From UBA2943 sp946534895 (GTDB lineage Bacteria; Bacillota; Clostridia; Christensenellales; Aristaeellaceae), in assembly GCA_946534895.1 (NCBI GenBank), contig CAMNDE010000052.1:1-24560 (forward strand): DNA of 24,560 nt, in the 5' to 3' direction. Made by a program: the position numbers and the translations under genes. The stretch's first letter is position 1. Each line of letters begins with the position of its first letter. Below, in pieces: positions 15,301 through 24,064 of the stretch. Under the pieces are notes generated by a model. It was not told the DNA's origin, searched no databases, and worked only from the letters and a program-made list of their open reading frames with translations.

Positions 15301-18300
15301 CTCCACGCTGCTGTAGGTGTCATTGGCAAGGGTCGGGATATCCCGCTCATCGTACCAGGATTCCCGGACTGCCTGTTTCTGGTCATTGAATACCCGGCGC
15401 ACCACCGCGTATCCGGCGGGCAGCAGCACAGGATTCCCCTCAGTGTCAAAGTACCGCTGGAGCACCACATTCCCGGCCTCATCCAGCCCCTGCGTCATGC
15501 GGGCATATCCGCCCGTCTGCATGACGCTCTGGCCGTTCGTGTCAAAGTAGGCCTCTTCACGCAGCCGGTCTTTGGCCTCATACACGCGCTCCACACGCGC
15601 ATATCCCCTGGCGCAGTTCATGGGCATGCCCACAGCGCTGTAATACGCTTCCATGCACACGTTTCCGAAGTCATCATAGTCCCGGCGCACGCTGCAGTAC
15701 GTATCCTTGAGCGGGCTCGGCAGGTCGTCGGCGTCAAACCAGGCTTCCTGGATCACCTGCTTCTGCTCATTGTAGGCGCGGCGGATCACCGCATACCCGC
15801 TGGTATTGACCACGAGCCGGCCCTCCGGATCCAGGTAGGAGGCCACAAGCACATTCCCGTTTTCATCCAGGATCTGTTCAAGGGACGCATACCCGCCGGT
15901 CTGCATGACCGCCTGGCCGTTTTCGTCCAGATAGCTTTCATTCAGGAGCTGACCCTTGGCCGCATAGTTCCGGATCACCTGGGCATAGCCCTTCAGGCAG
16001 GCAATCATTGTCCCGTTTCCGTCAAAGTAGCGCTCAGCGCTTACATTACCGTACTCGTCATAGCGCCGCTCAATCCGGGCGTAGGTATCCTTCAGCGCCT
16101 TCGGGCTGTCGGTTTCATCGAACCAGGCCTCGGAAATCACCTGCTTCTTCGCGTTATATACGCGGCGGATCACCGCGTATCCGCTGGTGCTTTCCACAGG
16201 ATTTCCATCCGTGTCAAAATACCGGACCTCCACGGCATTGCCGGCCGCGTCCAGTACCTGTTCAAAGGACGCGTAGCCGCCGGTCTGCATGGTGGGCTCA
16301 CCGTTTTCGCCAAGATACTTTTCCTTCAGAAGCCGGCCCTTCGCCTCATATTCCCGCTGCACCTGGGCATAGCCCTTCAGGCAGGCAACGGGCTGACCCT
16401 GTGTATCAAAGTAGCGCTCGGCACACACATTGCCGTATTCGTCATAGTCCCGCTCAATCCGGGCGTAGGTGTCCTTGAGGGCCTTCGGACTGTCGGTTTC
16501 GTCGAACCAGGCTTCGGAAATGGCCTGCTTCTGGTCGTTATAGGCACGGCGGATCACGGCGTAGCCGCTGGAATTCTCCACAGCCTGTCCGTTTTCGTCA
16601 AAATACCGGATTTCCAGCGCGTTTCCGTCCTCGTCCAGGGTCTGCTGAAGCGAAGCGTATCCGCCGGTCTGCATCCTGGCCTGACCGTTTTCATCCAGAT
16701 ACATTTCCTTCAGCATCCGGCCCTTGGCCTCATACTCCCGGACCAGCTGCGCATAGCCCTTCTGGCAGGCAATCATTGCCCCGTTTCCGTCAAAGTAGCG
16801 CTCGGCGCATACATTACCGAATTCGTCATAGTCGCGCTCCACGCGGGCATAGGTATCCTTCAGCGCCTTCGGGGCATCGGCTTCATCAAACCAGGCTTCG
16901 GAGATGACCTGCTTGCTGTCATTATAGACCCGGCGGATCACGGCATAGCCGCTGGAATTTTCCACCGGCTGTCCGTTTTCATCGAAGTAGCGGATCTCCA
17001 CGGCGTTCCCGTCTTCATCCAGTACCTGGCTGAAGGACGCATACCCGCCGCTCTGCAGGATCTGCCCGCCGTTTTCGTCCAGGTACGTTTCCGTGAGCAG
17101 CCGGCCCTTGGCCGCATAGAACCGCTGCACCTGGGCATACCCCTTATTGCACGCAACAGGCTGGTTTTCCGTGTCAAAGTACCGCTCGGCGCATACGTTG
17201 CCGTATTCGTCATAGTCCCGCTCCACGCGGGCATAGGTATCCTTCAGCGCCTTCGGGCTGTCGGTTTCGTCGAACCAGGCCTCGGATACGGCCTGCTTCT
17301 TGTCATTGTAGACGCGGCGGATCACGGCGTACCCGCTGGTGCTTTCCACCGACTGTCCGTTTTCATCAAAGTACCGGACTTCCACCGCGTTCCCGGCCTC
17401 ATCCAGCACCTGCTCAAAGGATGCATACCCGGCAGTCTGTGAAACAGCCTGGCCGTTTTCATCCAGATAGCTTTCCTTCACAAGCCGGCCCTTGGCCTCA
17501 TAGGTCCGGACCAGCTGCGCATAGCCCTTACTGCAGGCAATGGGCTGATCCTCCGTGTCATAGTAGCGCTCGGCACACACGTTCCCGAACTCGTCATACT
17601 CGCGCTCCACACGGGCATAGGTATCCTTGAGCGCCGTAGGCGCGTCGTTTACGTCGAACCAGGCTTCGGAAAGCACCTGCTTCTGGTCGTTATAGGCACG
17701 GCGGATCACGGCATACCCGCTGGTGCTTTCCACAGGATTGCCGTTTTCGTCCAGATACCGGATCACCAGTACGTTGCCGTCCTCGTCCAGTTCCTGCATA
17801 AGGGAAGCGTACCCGCCGGTCTGCGAGACGGGCTGGCCGTTTTCATCCAGATAGCTTTCCTTCAGAAGCCGGTCCTTGGCCTCATACTCGCGCTGCAGCT
17901 GAGCATATCCCTTGCTGCAGGCAACGGGCTGATTCTCTGTATCAAAGTACCGCTCGGCGCACACATTGCCGTATTCGTCATAGTCACGCTCCACGCGGGC
18001 ATAGGTATCCTTGAGCGCCGTGGGCGCGTCATTCACGTCGAACCAGGCTTCGGAAACGACCTGCTTTTTGTCGTTATAGGCGCGGCGGATCACGGCGTAG
18101 CCGCTGGAATTTTCCACAGGCTGGCCGTTTTCGTCAAAGTACCGGATCACCAGCACGTTTCCGTCCTCGTCCAGTTCCTGTGCCAGGGAAGCGTACCCGC
18201 CGGTCTGCGAAACGGGCTGGCCGTTTTCGTCCAGATAGCTTTCCTTCACAAGCCGGCCCTTGGCCTCATATTCCCGCTGCAGCTGAGCATATCCTTTATT

Positions 18301-21300
18301 GCAGGCAATGGGCTGGCCCTTCGTGTCAAAGTAGCGCTCGGTACACACATTGCCATATTCGTCATAGTCCCGCTCAATACGGGCATAGGTGTCCTTGAGC
18401 ACCTTCGGGCTGTCGGTTTCATCGAACCAGGCTTCCGAAATGGCCTGTTTTTTGTCGTTATATGCCCGGCGGATCACGGCATAGCCGCCGGAACTTTCCA
18501 CGGGCTGGCCGTTTTCGTCAAAGTACCGGATGACCAGCGCGTTTCCGTCCTCGTCCAGTTCCTGCGCAAAGGAAGCGTACCCGCCGGTCTGGGAAATGGC
18601 CTGGCCGTTTTCGTCCAGATAGCTTTCCTTCACAAGCCGGCCCTTGGCCTCATATACCCGCACCAGCTGCGCATATCCCTTCAGGCAGGCAACGAGCTGA
18701 TCCTCTGTATCGAAGTAGCGCTCGGCGCACACATTGCCGTATTCGTCATAGTCCCGTTCCACACGGGCGTAGGTATCCTTGAGGGCAGTTGGTGCACCTG
18801 CTGTGTCAAACCATGCCTCGGAAATGACCTGCTTTTTGTCGCTGTAGGCGCGGCGGATCAGGGCATAGCCGCCGGAACATTCCGCAAGGTTCCCCTCAGC
18901 GTCCTCATACCGGATTTCCAGCACATTCCCGTCTTCATCCAATGTCTGCAGCATCCGGGCATACCCGTCCGACTGTACCACCAGATTTCCGTCCGCGTCC
19001 ATGAAATCCGCGGACAGCAGCCAGCCCTTGGCTTCATACATCCGTTCCACCTGGGCGTAGCCCTTCTGGCAGGCAGTGAGCGCGTTTTCTGCGTCGAAAT
19101 AGCGCTCGGCGCTCACATTCCCGAACTCGTCATATTCCTTTTCCACCCGGGCATAGGTGTCTTTGGCCGGCGTCGGCTCGCCGAATACGTCAAACCAGGC
19201 CTCGGACACCACCTGTTTCTTGTCATTGTACAGCCTGCGCACCACGGCATAGCCCGCCGTGCATTCCACGGGCTGGCCCATGCCGTCGAAGTACGCTTCC
19301 TCCAGCACGTTTCCGTCCCCGTCCACGACGCGCACCTTCCGGGCGTACCCGTCCGCGCACTTTCCGGGGAATCCATCCGTGCCGTAATAGGTTTCCATCT
19401 CCAGGATTTTTGGCGCGGAATAGACCCGGCGCACCTGGGCATACCCGGCTTTGCAGGCAACGGGCTGGTCCTGCTCATCCAGGTACGATTCCATGGACAC
19501 ATTGCCGAACTCGTCATAGGCACGGCGGATCACGGCATAGTTGTCCTTCGTCGCCGTGGGCAGACCGCTTTCGTCAAACCAGCGTTCTTCCACTGCCTGC
19601 TTATTCGCGTCAAACCGGCGTGCAACGCTGGCATAACCGTCGCTGGACTTCACAGGATTGCCGGCCGCGTCGAAATACGCTTCCCGCACAATATTCCCGG
19701 CATCATCCAGGGTGCGGACCATCCGGGCGTATTTCTTTACGCTCTCCACAGCCTGACCGTTTTCATCCAGATACGATTCCTCGAGAAGCTCCTTCGCAGC
19801 GCGCCACACGCGGCACACCTTGGCATACCCGTCATCGCTGCGGCAGGGCTGTCCGTCCGCGTTCAGATACCGCTCCTCCACAATATTGCCGAACGCATCA
19901 TAGTCGCGCTCAACCGTCGCATACCCCCTGCGGATGACAGGCACATCCTCCGCGTCATAGACCGTCTCGCGGATCACCTGGCTCCGGGTGTCATAATCCC
20001 GGACCTGGCGCGCAAACCCGGACGTGGATTCCACGCGCTCGCCCTTCACGCCCAGATACGATTCTTCCAGCACCCGGCCGTTCTCATCCAGCTCGCGCTC
20101 CAGTACGGCGTAGCCCTTGGTACACAGCACCGGCTGCGCGTTTTCATCCAGATAGCTTTCCCGGATCATGCCGCCCTGTTCGCGGAACACGCGCTGCACC
20201 TGGGCATATCCGTTCCTGCTCAGGGTCCAGTTTCCCTCACCGTCCAGGTAGGTTTCCTGCACCTTGTTGCCCTTCCGGTCGTATTCCGTCTCCACAGCGC
20301 AGTAATTGTCGGATGCGGGCACCGGTTTGCCCTCCGCATCGAACCAGGCCTCACGGGTCACGCGCTTTGCCTCGTCATAGCTGCGATCCCGGCGGGCATA
20401 TCCCGCTTCGGAAACCACGAGCTTCCCTGCCGTGTCCAGATACCGCTCGGTCAGTACATTGCCGTCCACGTCCAGCTCGCGCTGCATGACGGCATAGCCC
20501 TTGTCCTGCAGCACCTTTCTGCCCTGCGCGTCCAGGTAGATTTCCTCCACCAGGCGCTTGAGTCCGGTATAGGTTCTCTGCACCTCGGCATACCCGGCCC
20601 CGCACGCCGTGACCTGTCCGTCCGCGCCGAAATAGCGCTCCCCGGACACATTGCCGAACCCGTCCCAGGTGCGCTCCACCGCGCACCAGTTGTCCGCCGC
20701 CGGACAGGGCTCCCCGTCCGCTCCGATATAGCTTTCCCGGATCACACGGTTCTGTCCGTTGTATTCCTTTTCAATCCGGTGATACCCGGCCTTGGCATTC
20801 ACCTTTTCCCCGGACGCGCCGAAATAGGATTCCGCGGTCAGATTCCCCGCGGGATCGTATTCCAGCTCGCGCCGCGCATATTCATTGGTGCTCAGCGTCC
20901 ACGCGCCGTTTCTGTCCAGATACGTTTCCGTTTCCAGCTTTTTCCGGGCATTATAGGTGCGCTCCACCGCCGCGTATCCGGCCTTGCAGTCCATGAGCTG
21001 CCCGTTTTCGTCCAGATACTGTTCCCGGGCAATGCTGCCCAGTTCATTGTAAACGCGCTCCACGCGCACATAGCTGTTCCCCGAAGTCACCGGCCGGCCT
21101 TCCGTGTCAAACCAGGCCTCCGACAGTACTCGCTTCGCATTGTCATAGGTCCTGCGCACTTCATGGTATCCGGCGCTGCTCAGGCACTTCCGGCCCTCAG
21201 CGTCAAAATAGGATTCCGAGAGTACATTGCCCTTTTCATCCAGCTGCCGCTCCAGGCGCGCATACCCCGCCTTGGCCTCCAGGGGCTGCCCCTGCACATC

Positions 21301-23373
21301 CAGGAAGGTCTGGGCGGTCATGTACCCGGCACTGTTCCACACGCGCTGCACCGCCGCATACCCGTCGGTGCATGCCACACTTTCCCCGTCCAGTCCGAAA
21401 TATGCCTCCAGAACAATCTTGTTCTTTTCATACCGGCGCTCCCAGGACGCGTATCCGCGGCTGCCCAGCACCTTCTGGCCCTTGCCGTCCAGGTAAGTTT
21501 CGCTGGTCTGGTCCTTTCCGTTCCAGGTCCGCGCGGTCTGGCTCAGCACGGTTCCGTCCACGTCCACGCGCTGTTCCAGGGTGATATGTCCTTCCGCGTC
21601 CAGTTCGCAGCGCACCATGGCATACCCGTCGGAGAGGCGCATGATCTCATCGTCCGTATTGAAGTACATGCGCGTATAGCTGGTGGGCGAATCATACACG
21701 GTGCGGGTATAGGCGTATTCCTTCCCCTCCACGTTCACGATCTGTCCGTCCACGTCGGTATACTTTGTCATGGTCACCGAGCCGCCGGGATTGTACTCCA
21801 GCTCCACGTGCGCGTACCCGCCCCGGGTGTTCACCGGCGCGAGGTCCGTGCCGAAATAGTCCCGGGAAATATGCTTGTCCTTTTCGTTGAGCACATATTC
21901 CACCCGGTGATAGCCTTCGCTGATGAGCACGGGCTCGCCGGCAAGATAGTAGCTCTCCGCCACCACCTTCTCGTCCTCGTACTCCAGCATGATCTCGTCA
22001 TAGCCTTCCGGGAACACAAAGGGCGCATCGTCCGATCCGAAGAATTTCTTGTCCGTGGGATTGCCGTCGGCGTCATTGACGTACCAGACGCGGCTGTAGC
22101 CTTCCGCAGTGGCCACCGGGTTTCCCTGGGCATCCAGATAGGTCTCACCCTCCAGCACGCGCTTCTTGTCGTACTTGTAGACCACCTTGGCCACGCCGTC
22201 CACGTTCTCCACGCTCTCCTTGTTGGCGCCGAGATAGCTGGTGGACATGAGCCGGTTGTTGCTGTAGTCGTTGCTCATCACGGCGTATCCCAGGCTCTCC
22301 ACCACCATGAGGTGATCCTGTTCGTCGTAATAGCTCTCCGTGATGATCTTGCCGTTGCGGGTATAGGTGCGGTCCATGCGCGAATAGCCGTCGGAGATCA
22401 CAATGCGCTGCGGCATGCTGTCTTCCGTGATCTCCGCGCCGTCCGGATATCCGTAGTAGGCCAGGGACTTGACCCGGTTCCTCGGGCCCAGCTCCCGGCG
22501 CAGTCCGCAGTATTCGTCCTTCACATAATAGGGGGATCCGTCCGCGTTAAAGTACAGGGACAGGGTGGTGGCGTCCGCCGGATAGGAAATCTTTACATAG
22601 GCATACCCGTCCGGTCCGGGGATCAGCTGGCCGTCCTCGCCCTTCCATGCTTCATAGGTCTTTTTGCCATAGGTATATTCGATTTCATTGGCGGCATACT
22701 TGAGCTTCGTGTTCATGACCAGGCTGCCCTGGGGATCATAGTAGGAAGTGCCCTTGTTGTACTTGCCGGAATAGACGGACTCCGAGTAGGCATACCCTTC
22801 CGGTCCCGTCATGTAATTGCCTTCCGCGTCATAGTAGGCGTCGCCAACCTTGGTGCGCCCAGTGCCGAGACTGATGTACTTCGGCACATACCTGGCCCAA
22901 AGGCCCTCGGGACAGATCAGGTTGCCCTCGGCATCCAGATGCTTCGTCTCATTGACGAACACGCCCCAGTAATCGCTCACCTCACGGGCATAGCCTTCCG
23001 GCCCGATGACATAGTTGCCGTCCTTGTCCTTGTATGCCCGCTCCGCCAGCTTCCTCTTGGAGGTATAGGTAAGCGTCAGGGAATGGTATCCCTGCACGCA
23101 GTTGGCGGGATTCCCCTGCTCGTCATAATAGGCAGTCTTCACCAGGGTTGTCTGCCCCGAATAGGTGTAGCGCACCTCCGCATATCCGAGGTCCGTTGCC
23201 ACCACAGGGTTCCGGTCCTGATCCACATAGACCAGCCTGGTCACCTTACCCTTGCTGTTGTAGGTGCGCGTCACCTGCAGATTCTTGGACACCTCGGCCA
23301 TGGCCGGGATCGCGAGAAACACGCACAGCAGAGTCAGTATTCCGATATATAGACAGCGACGTTTCACAGACAT
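12340..23373 (-). CDS. Giant exported protein of ~32-residue YD/RHS-like repeats
   Basis: The protein has 3,677 residues from ATG 23373, chosen because GGAAGGAG is eight bases upstream and a clear signal peptide follows (about 1-26, cleavage after AMA); an in-frame ATG at 23418 lacks both. The rest is a continuous array of roughly 110 units of 31-33 residues. The recurring pattern is a YFD-x3-G-x-P type strand, then GYA, then an R-x-YD-x2-G type strand, similar to YD/RHS repeats. From about 21050 down to 12980 the units form a four-unit, 128-residue superrepeat. The N-terminal ~700 residues are less regular. The C-terminus ends with two ordinary units and a short acidic tail. I see no RHS core protease motif, toxin domain, LPxTG, SLH or membrane anchor. 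It is exported and probably a filamentous beta-structured surface or matrix protein; adhesion is only an inference. Confidence 0.88.
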   Translation of the reverse strand: MSVKRRCLYIGILTLLCVFLAIPAMAEVSKNLQVTRTYNSKGKVTRLVYVDQDRNPVVATDLGYAEVRYTYSGQTTLVKTAYYDEQGNPANCVQGYHSLTLTYTSKRKLAERAYKDKDGNYVIGPEGYAREVSDYWGVFVNETKHLDAEGNLICPEGLWARYVPKYISLGTGRTKVGDAYYDAEGNYMTGPEGYAYSESVYSGKYNKGTSYYDPQGSLVMNTKLKYAANEIEYTYGKKTYEAWKGEDGQLIPGPDGYAYVKISYPADATTLSLYFNADGSPYYVKDEYCGLRRELGPRNRVKSLAYYGYPDGAEITEDSMPQRIVISDGYSRMDRTYTRNGKIITESYYDEQDHLMVVESLGYAVMSNDYSNNRLMSTSYLGANKESVENVDGVAKVVYKYDKKRVLEGETYLDAQGNPVATAEGYSRVWYVNDADGNPTDKKFFGSDDAPFVFPEGYDEIMLEYEDEKVVAESYYLAGEPVLISEGYHRVEYVLNEKDKHISRDYFGTDLAPVNTRGGYAHVELEYNPGGSVTMTKYTDVDGQIVNVEGKEYAYTRTVYDSPTSYTRMYFNTDDEIMRLSDGYAMVRCELDAEGHITLEQRVDVDGTVLSQTARTWNGKDQTSETYLDGKGQKVLGSRGYASWERRYEKNKIVLEAYFGLDGESVACTDGYAAVQRVWNSAGYMTAQTFLDVQGQPLEAKAGYARLERQLDEKGNVLSESYFDAEGRKCLSSAGYHEVRRTYDNAKRVLSEAWFDTEGRPVTSGNSYVRVERVYNELGSIAREQYLDENGQLMDCKAGYAAVERTYNARKKLETETYLDRNGAWTLSTNEYARRELEYDPAGNLTAESYFGASGEKVNAKAGYHRIEKEYNGQNRVIRESYIGADGEPCPAADNWCAVERTWDGFGNVSGERYFGADGQVTACGAGYAEVQRTYTGLKRLVEEIYLDAQGRKVLQDKGYAVMQRELDVDGNVLTERYLDTAGKLVVSEAGYARRDRSYDEAKRVTREAWFDAEGKPVPASDNYCAVETEYDRKGNKVQETYLDGEGNWTLSRNGYAQVQRVFREQGGMIRESYLDENAQPVLCTKGYAVLERELDENGRVLEESYLGVKGERVESTSGFARQVRDYDTRSQVIRETVYDAEDVPVIRRGYATVERDYDAFGNIVEERYLNADGQPCRSDDGYAKVCRVWRAAKELLEESYLDENGQAVESVKKYARMVRTLDDAGNIVREAYFDAAGNPVKSSDGYASVARRFDANKQAVEERWFDESGLPTATKDNYAVIRRAYDEFGNVSMESYLDEQDQPVACKAGYAQVRRVYSAPKILEMETYYGTDGFPGKCADGYARKVRVVDGDGNVLEEAYFDGMGQPVECTAGYAVVRRLYNDKKQVVSEAWFDVFGEPTPAKDTYARVEKEYDEFGNVSAERYFDAENALTACQKGYAQVERMYEAKGWLLSADFMDADGNLVVQSDGYARMLQTLDEDGNVLEIRYEDAEGNLAECSGGYALIRRAYSDKKQVISEAWFDTAGAPTALKDTYARVERDYDEYGNVCAERYFDTEDQLVACLKGYAQLVRVYEAKGRLVKESYLDENGQAISQTGGYASFAQELDEDGNALVIRYFDENGQPVESSGGYAVIRRAYNDKKQAISEAWFDETDSPKVLKDTYARIERDYDEYGNVCTERYFDTKGQPIACNKGYAQLQREYEAKGRLVKESYLDENGQPVSQTGGYASLAQELDEDGNVLVIRYFDENGQPVENSSGYAVIRRAYNDKKQVVSEAWFDVNDAPTALKDTYARVERDYDEYGNVCAERYFDTENQPVACSKGYAQLQREYEAKDRLLKESYLDENGQPVSQTGGYASLMQELDEDGNVLVIRYLDENGNPVESTSGYAVIRRAYNDQKQVLSEAWFDVNDAPTALKDTYARVEREYDEFGNVCAERYYDTEDQPIACSKGYAQLVRTYEAKGRLVKESYLDENGQAVSQTAGYASFEQVLDEAGNAVEVRYFDENGQSVESTSGYAVIRRVYNDKKQAVSEAWFDETDSPKALKDTYARVERDYDEYGNVCAERYFDTENQPVACNKGYAQVQRFYAAKGRLLTETYLDENGGQILQSGGYASFSQVLDEDGNAVEIRYFDENGQPVENSSGYAVIRRVYNDSKQVISEAWFDEADAPKALKDTYARVERDYDEFGNVCAERYFDGNGAMIACQKGYAQLVREYEAKGRMLKEMYLDENGQARMQTGGYASLQQTLDEDGNALEIRYFDENGQAVENSSGYAVIRRAYNDQKQAISEAWFDETDSPKALKDTYARIERDYDEYGNVCAERYFDTQGQPVACLKGYAQVQREYEAKGRLLKEKYLGENGEPTMQTGGYASFEQVLDAAGNAVEVRYFDTDGNPVESTSGYAVIRRVYNAKKQVISEAWFDETDSPKALKDTYARIERRYDEYGNVSAERYFDGNGTMIACLKGYAQVIRNYAAKGQLLNESYLDENGQAVMQTGGYASLEQILDENGNVLVASYLDPEGRLVVNTSGYAVIRRAYNEQKQVIQEAWFDADDLPSPLKDTYCSVRRDYDDFGNVCMEAYYSAVGMPMNCARGYARVERVYEAKDRLREEAYFDTNGQSVMQTGGYARMTQGLDEAGNVVLQRYFDTEGNPVLLPAGYAVVRRVFNDQKQAVRESWYDERDIPTLANDTYSSVEREYDEFGNVCEEKYDDMLGNPVNSSKGYARVEREYAAKGWLLMERYYDAEDQPVMQTGGYAQLIQELDENGNVLEIRYFDTEGRLVTMGSGYAMIRREYNDRKQAISEAWFDEMEAPTALKDTFARIERDYDEYGNVCAERYFDTEGQPIACLKGYAQVVREYEAKGRLVKESYLDENGQPIMQTGGYMSFEQVLDENGNAVEIRYLDTDGNLVVNTSGYAVLRRDFNEKKQVISEAWFDEGDSPKVLKDTYVRIERDYDEYGNVSGERYFGADGQPIACNKGYEQVLRVYEAKGRLVYEQYLDAQGQAVMQTGGYASLQQTLDEDGNVLETRYFDTEGSLVVNTSGYAVIRREFNEKKQALSEAWFDENDSPKVLKDTYARVERDYDEYGNVSAERYYDTEGQPIACNKGYAQMLRVYEAKGRLVYEQYLDAQGQAVMQTGGYASLQQTLDEDGNVLEIRYLDTEGSLAVNTSGYAVIRREYNDKKQAVAEAWFDETDAPKVLKDTYARIERDYDEYANVCAERYFDTDGQPIACLKGYAQVVRTYEAKGRLLKESYLDENGQPVMQTGGYASFEQVLDEVGNAVEICYFDTDGNLVVNTSGYAVLRRDFNEKKQVTSEAWFDEQDAPKVLKDTFARIERDYDEYANVCAERYFDLENQPVLSSRGYASVKRVYEAKGRLRSEAYFDEQGAPVAVKAGYASFAQELDEAGNAVDIRYFDTEGAPVMNSSGYARLLRVYNAKKQIIRESWRDTQDMPVAPGNTYVAVEKEYDENGNVSLERYLDAQDQPVLSKNGFAEIRRVFDERKKVIREMWYGVDGAPITRGNTFCGKAYAYDENGHVIRETYLDGNEMPIACQEGFDEKETKYSGDLVTEERYLLGGTLHARNTGYAVRVLTYNDAGAQIMEMMLDAEEKPCLCSDGYHVKQTEYDDQERKVRETFLNTDGAAMALPDGTGEIRYTYDENGKLKETLRVPFEDMTVEGNGAA
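12984..21050 (-). repeat. 384-bp higher-order tandem repeat inside the giant gene
   Basis: I anchored on the complement of the D-unit motif (YDEYGNV and variants). It recurs at 12984, 13368, 13752, 14136, 14520 and so on to 19128, 19512, 19896, then 20277, 20661 and 21045. All steps I measured are 384 bases except one of 381. About 22 superrepeats therefore keep register over 8 kb. Each superrepeat has four units, A to D (33, 32, 32 and 31 residues in the copy I counted), recognisable by GQPIACLKGYAQ (A), MQTGGYAS (B), VNTSGYAV (C) and KDTYAR (D). At 12792 the step falls to 192 bases, half a superrepeat. Differences I compared between neighbouring copies (13990-14050 and 14374-14430) are mostly third-position. 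Confidence 0.9.
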
Positions 23374-23421
23374 GTGATTCGCTCCTTCCACCCACATTTT
23401 GACATACAAAAAACGCATTTT

Positions 23422-23450
23422 ATTATACCAAAAAAACCTGATTTTGCGAA
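23422..23450 (-). promoter_or_regulatory. Predicted sigma-A promoter of the giant gene
   Basis: On the minus strand, a perfect TATAAT (23422-23427) lies 17 bases after TTCGCA (23445-23450), with a T-rich spacer. The leader to ATG 23373 is about 40-45 bases. The start region and -10 are AT-rich, unlike the GC-rich gene. Confidence 0.7.
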
Positions 23451-23538
23451 ATAGCAGGATTCGTGATACCCATAAAGTGGTCAGTGCATGTACACACCGT
23501 TTTCGGCCGGATCTTAACTGTGCTCACGCATTCTGATT

Positions 23539-23554
23539 CTGAAACCGGTTTCAG
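23539..23554. promoter_or_regulatory. 16-bp perfect palindrome, candidate operator
   Basis: CTGAAACC and GGTTTCAG form a perfect even palindrome in the divergent region between the giant gene and the flavin-reductase-like gene. It is about 118 bases upstream of the latter's start codon. Perfect 16-mers with a CCGG centre are typical of dimeric regulators, such as the LacI family. The regulator is unknown. Confidence 0.5.
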
Positions 23555-23558
23555 TTTG

Positions 23559-23574
23559 ATCACATCGACGTGAT
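23559..23574. promoter_or_regulatory. 16-bp near-palindrome next to 23539-23554
   Basis: ATCACATCGACGTGAT pairs at seven of eight positions. It starts five bases after the first palindrome and is unrelated to it in sequence, so the two may bind different proteins. It lies about 97 bases upstream of the flavin-reductase-like start codon. Confidence 0.35.
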
Positions 23575-23671
23575 GCTTCATGCTTGTAAATTTTTCCCCC
23601 GCTCATTACAATAGAGCCTGAGCCGCATCGCCGTTCACTGCCTGCGGCACCCGGAAAGGAGCAGACATCTC

Positions 23672-24064
23672 ATGAAAGAAACCCTGGAATTCCTCAAAAA
23701 GGCCGGCACCTTCTACCTGGCCACCATGGACGGGGATCAGCCCCGCGTCCGTCCTTTCGGCGCCGTGTGCGAGTTCGAAGGAAAGCTTTACCTTGTCACC
23801 AACAACAAAAAGGACGTCTACAAGCAGATCATGGCCAATCCCAAAATTGAGATCAGCGGCATGGCGGACGGCAAGTGGATCCGTCTGAGCGGGGAAGCCG
23901 TTCAGGATCCGCGCAGGGAAGCCAAGAAGGCCATGCTCGACGCCAATCCCGGCCTGCGCGGCATGTACAATGAAGATGACGGCATCGTGGAAGTGCTGTA
24001 CCTCAGGAATGCCACTGCCGTTTTCTGCTCTTTTACTGACGCGCCTGTCACCCATACGTTCTGA
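23672..24064 (+). CDS. Pyridoxamine 5'-phosphate oxidase-like flavin-binding split-barrel protein
   Basis: A 130-residue cytosolic protein of the PNPOx-like split-barrel fold. Typical segments are FYLATMDGDQPRVRPFGAV (14-32), LYLVTNNKKDVYKQI (39-53) and the strand around ISGMADGKWIRLSGEAV (61-77). Proteins of this size bind FMN, sometimes F420 or haem, and catalyse undefined redox reactions. It lacks the extra C-terminal part of true PdxH, so I do not assign pyridoxal phosphate synthesis. AAAGGAG is about ten bases upstream, a slightly long spacing. It is transcribed alone, divergently from the giant gene, and ends at a strong terminator. Confidence 0.85.
   Translation: MKETLEFLKKAGTFYLATMDGDQPRVRPFGAVCEFEGKLYLVTNNKKDVYKQIMANPKIEISGMADGKWIRLSGEAVQDPRREAKKAMLDANPGLRGMYNEDDGIVEVLYLRNATAVFCSFTDAPVTHTF

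Noticed and set aside
12262..17442. A 5.2-kb open frame on the plus strand, antisense to the giant gene
   Set aside because: It is the mirror of the repeat array. Repeated codons that avoid stops in one antisense frame keep it open in every copy. It has no ribosome binding site and its start lies in the neighbouring hairpin region.
12984..21050. CRISPR array or other non-coding repeat locus
   Set aside because: The repeats are long, spacer-free, in one open reading frame, and vary mostly at third codon positions, so they are coding.
20779..23352. A second long plus-strand open frame antisense to the N-terminal part of the giant gene
   Set aside because: Same cause as the longer antisense frame; the sense strand has the signal peptide, promoter, Shine-Dalgarno sequence and protein-level repeat conservation.
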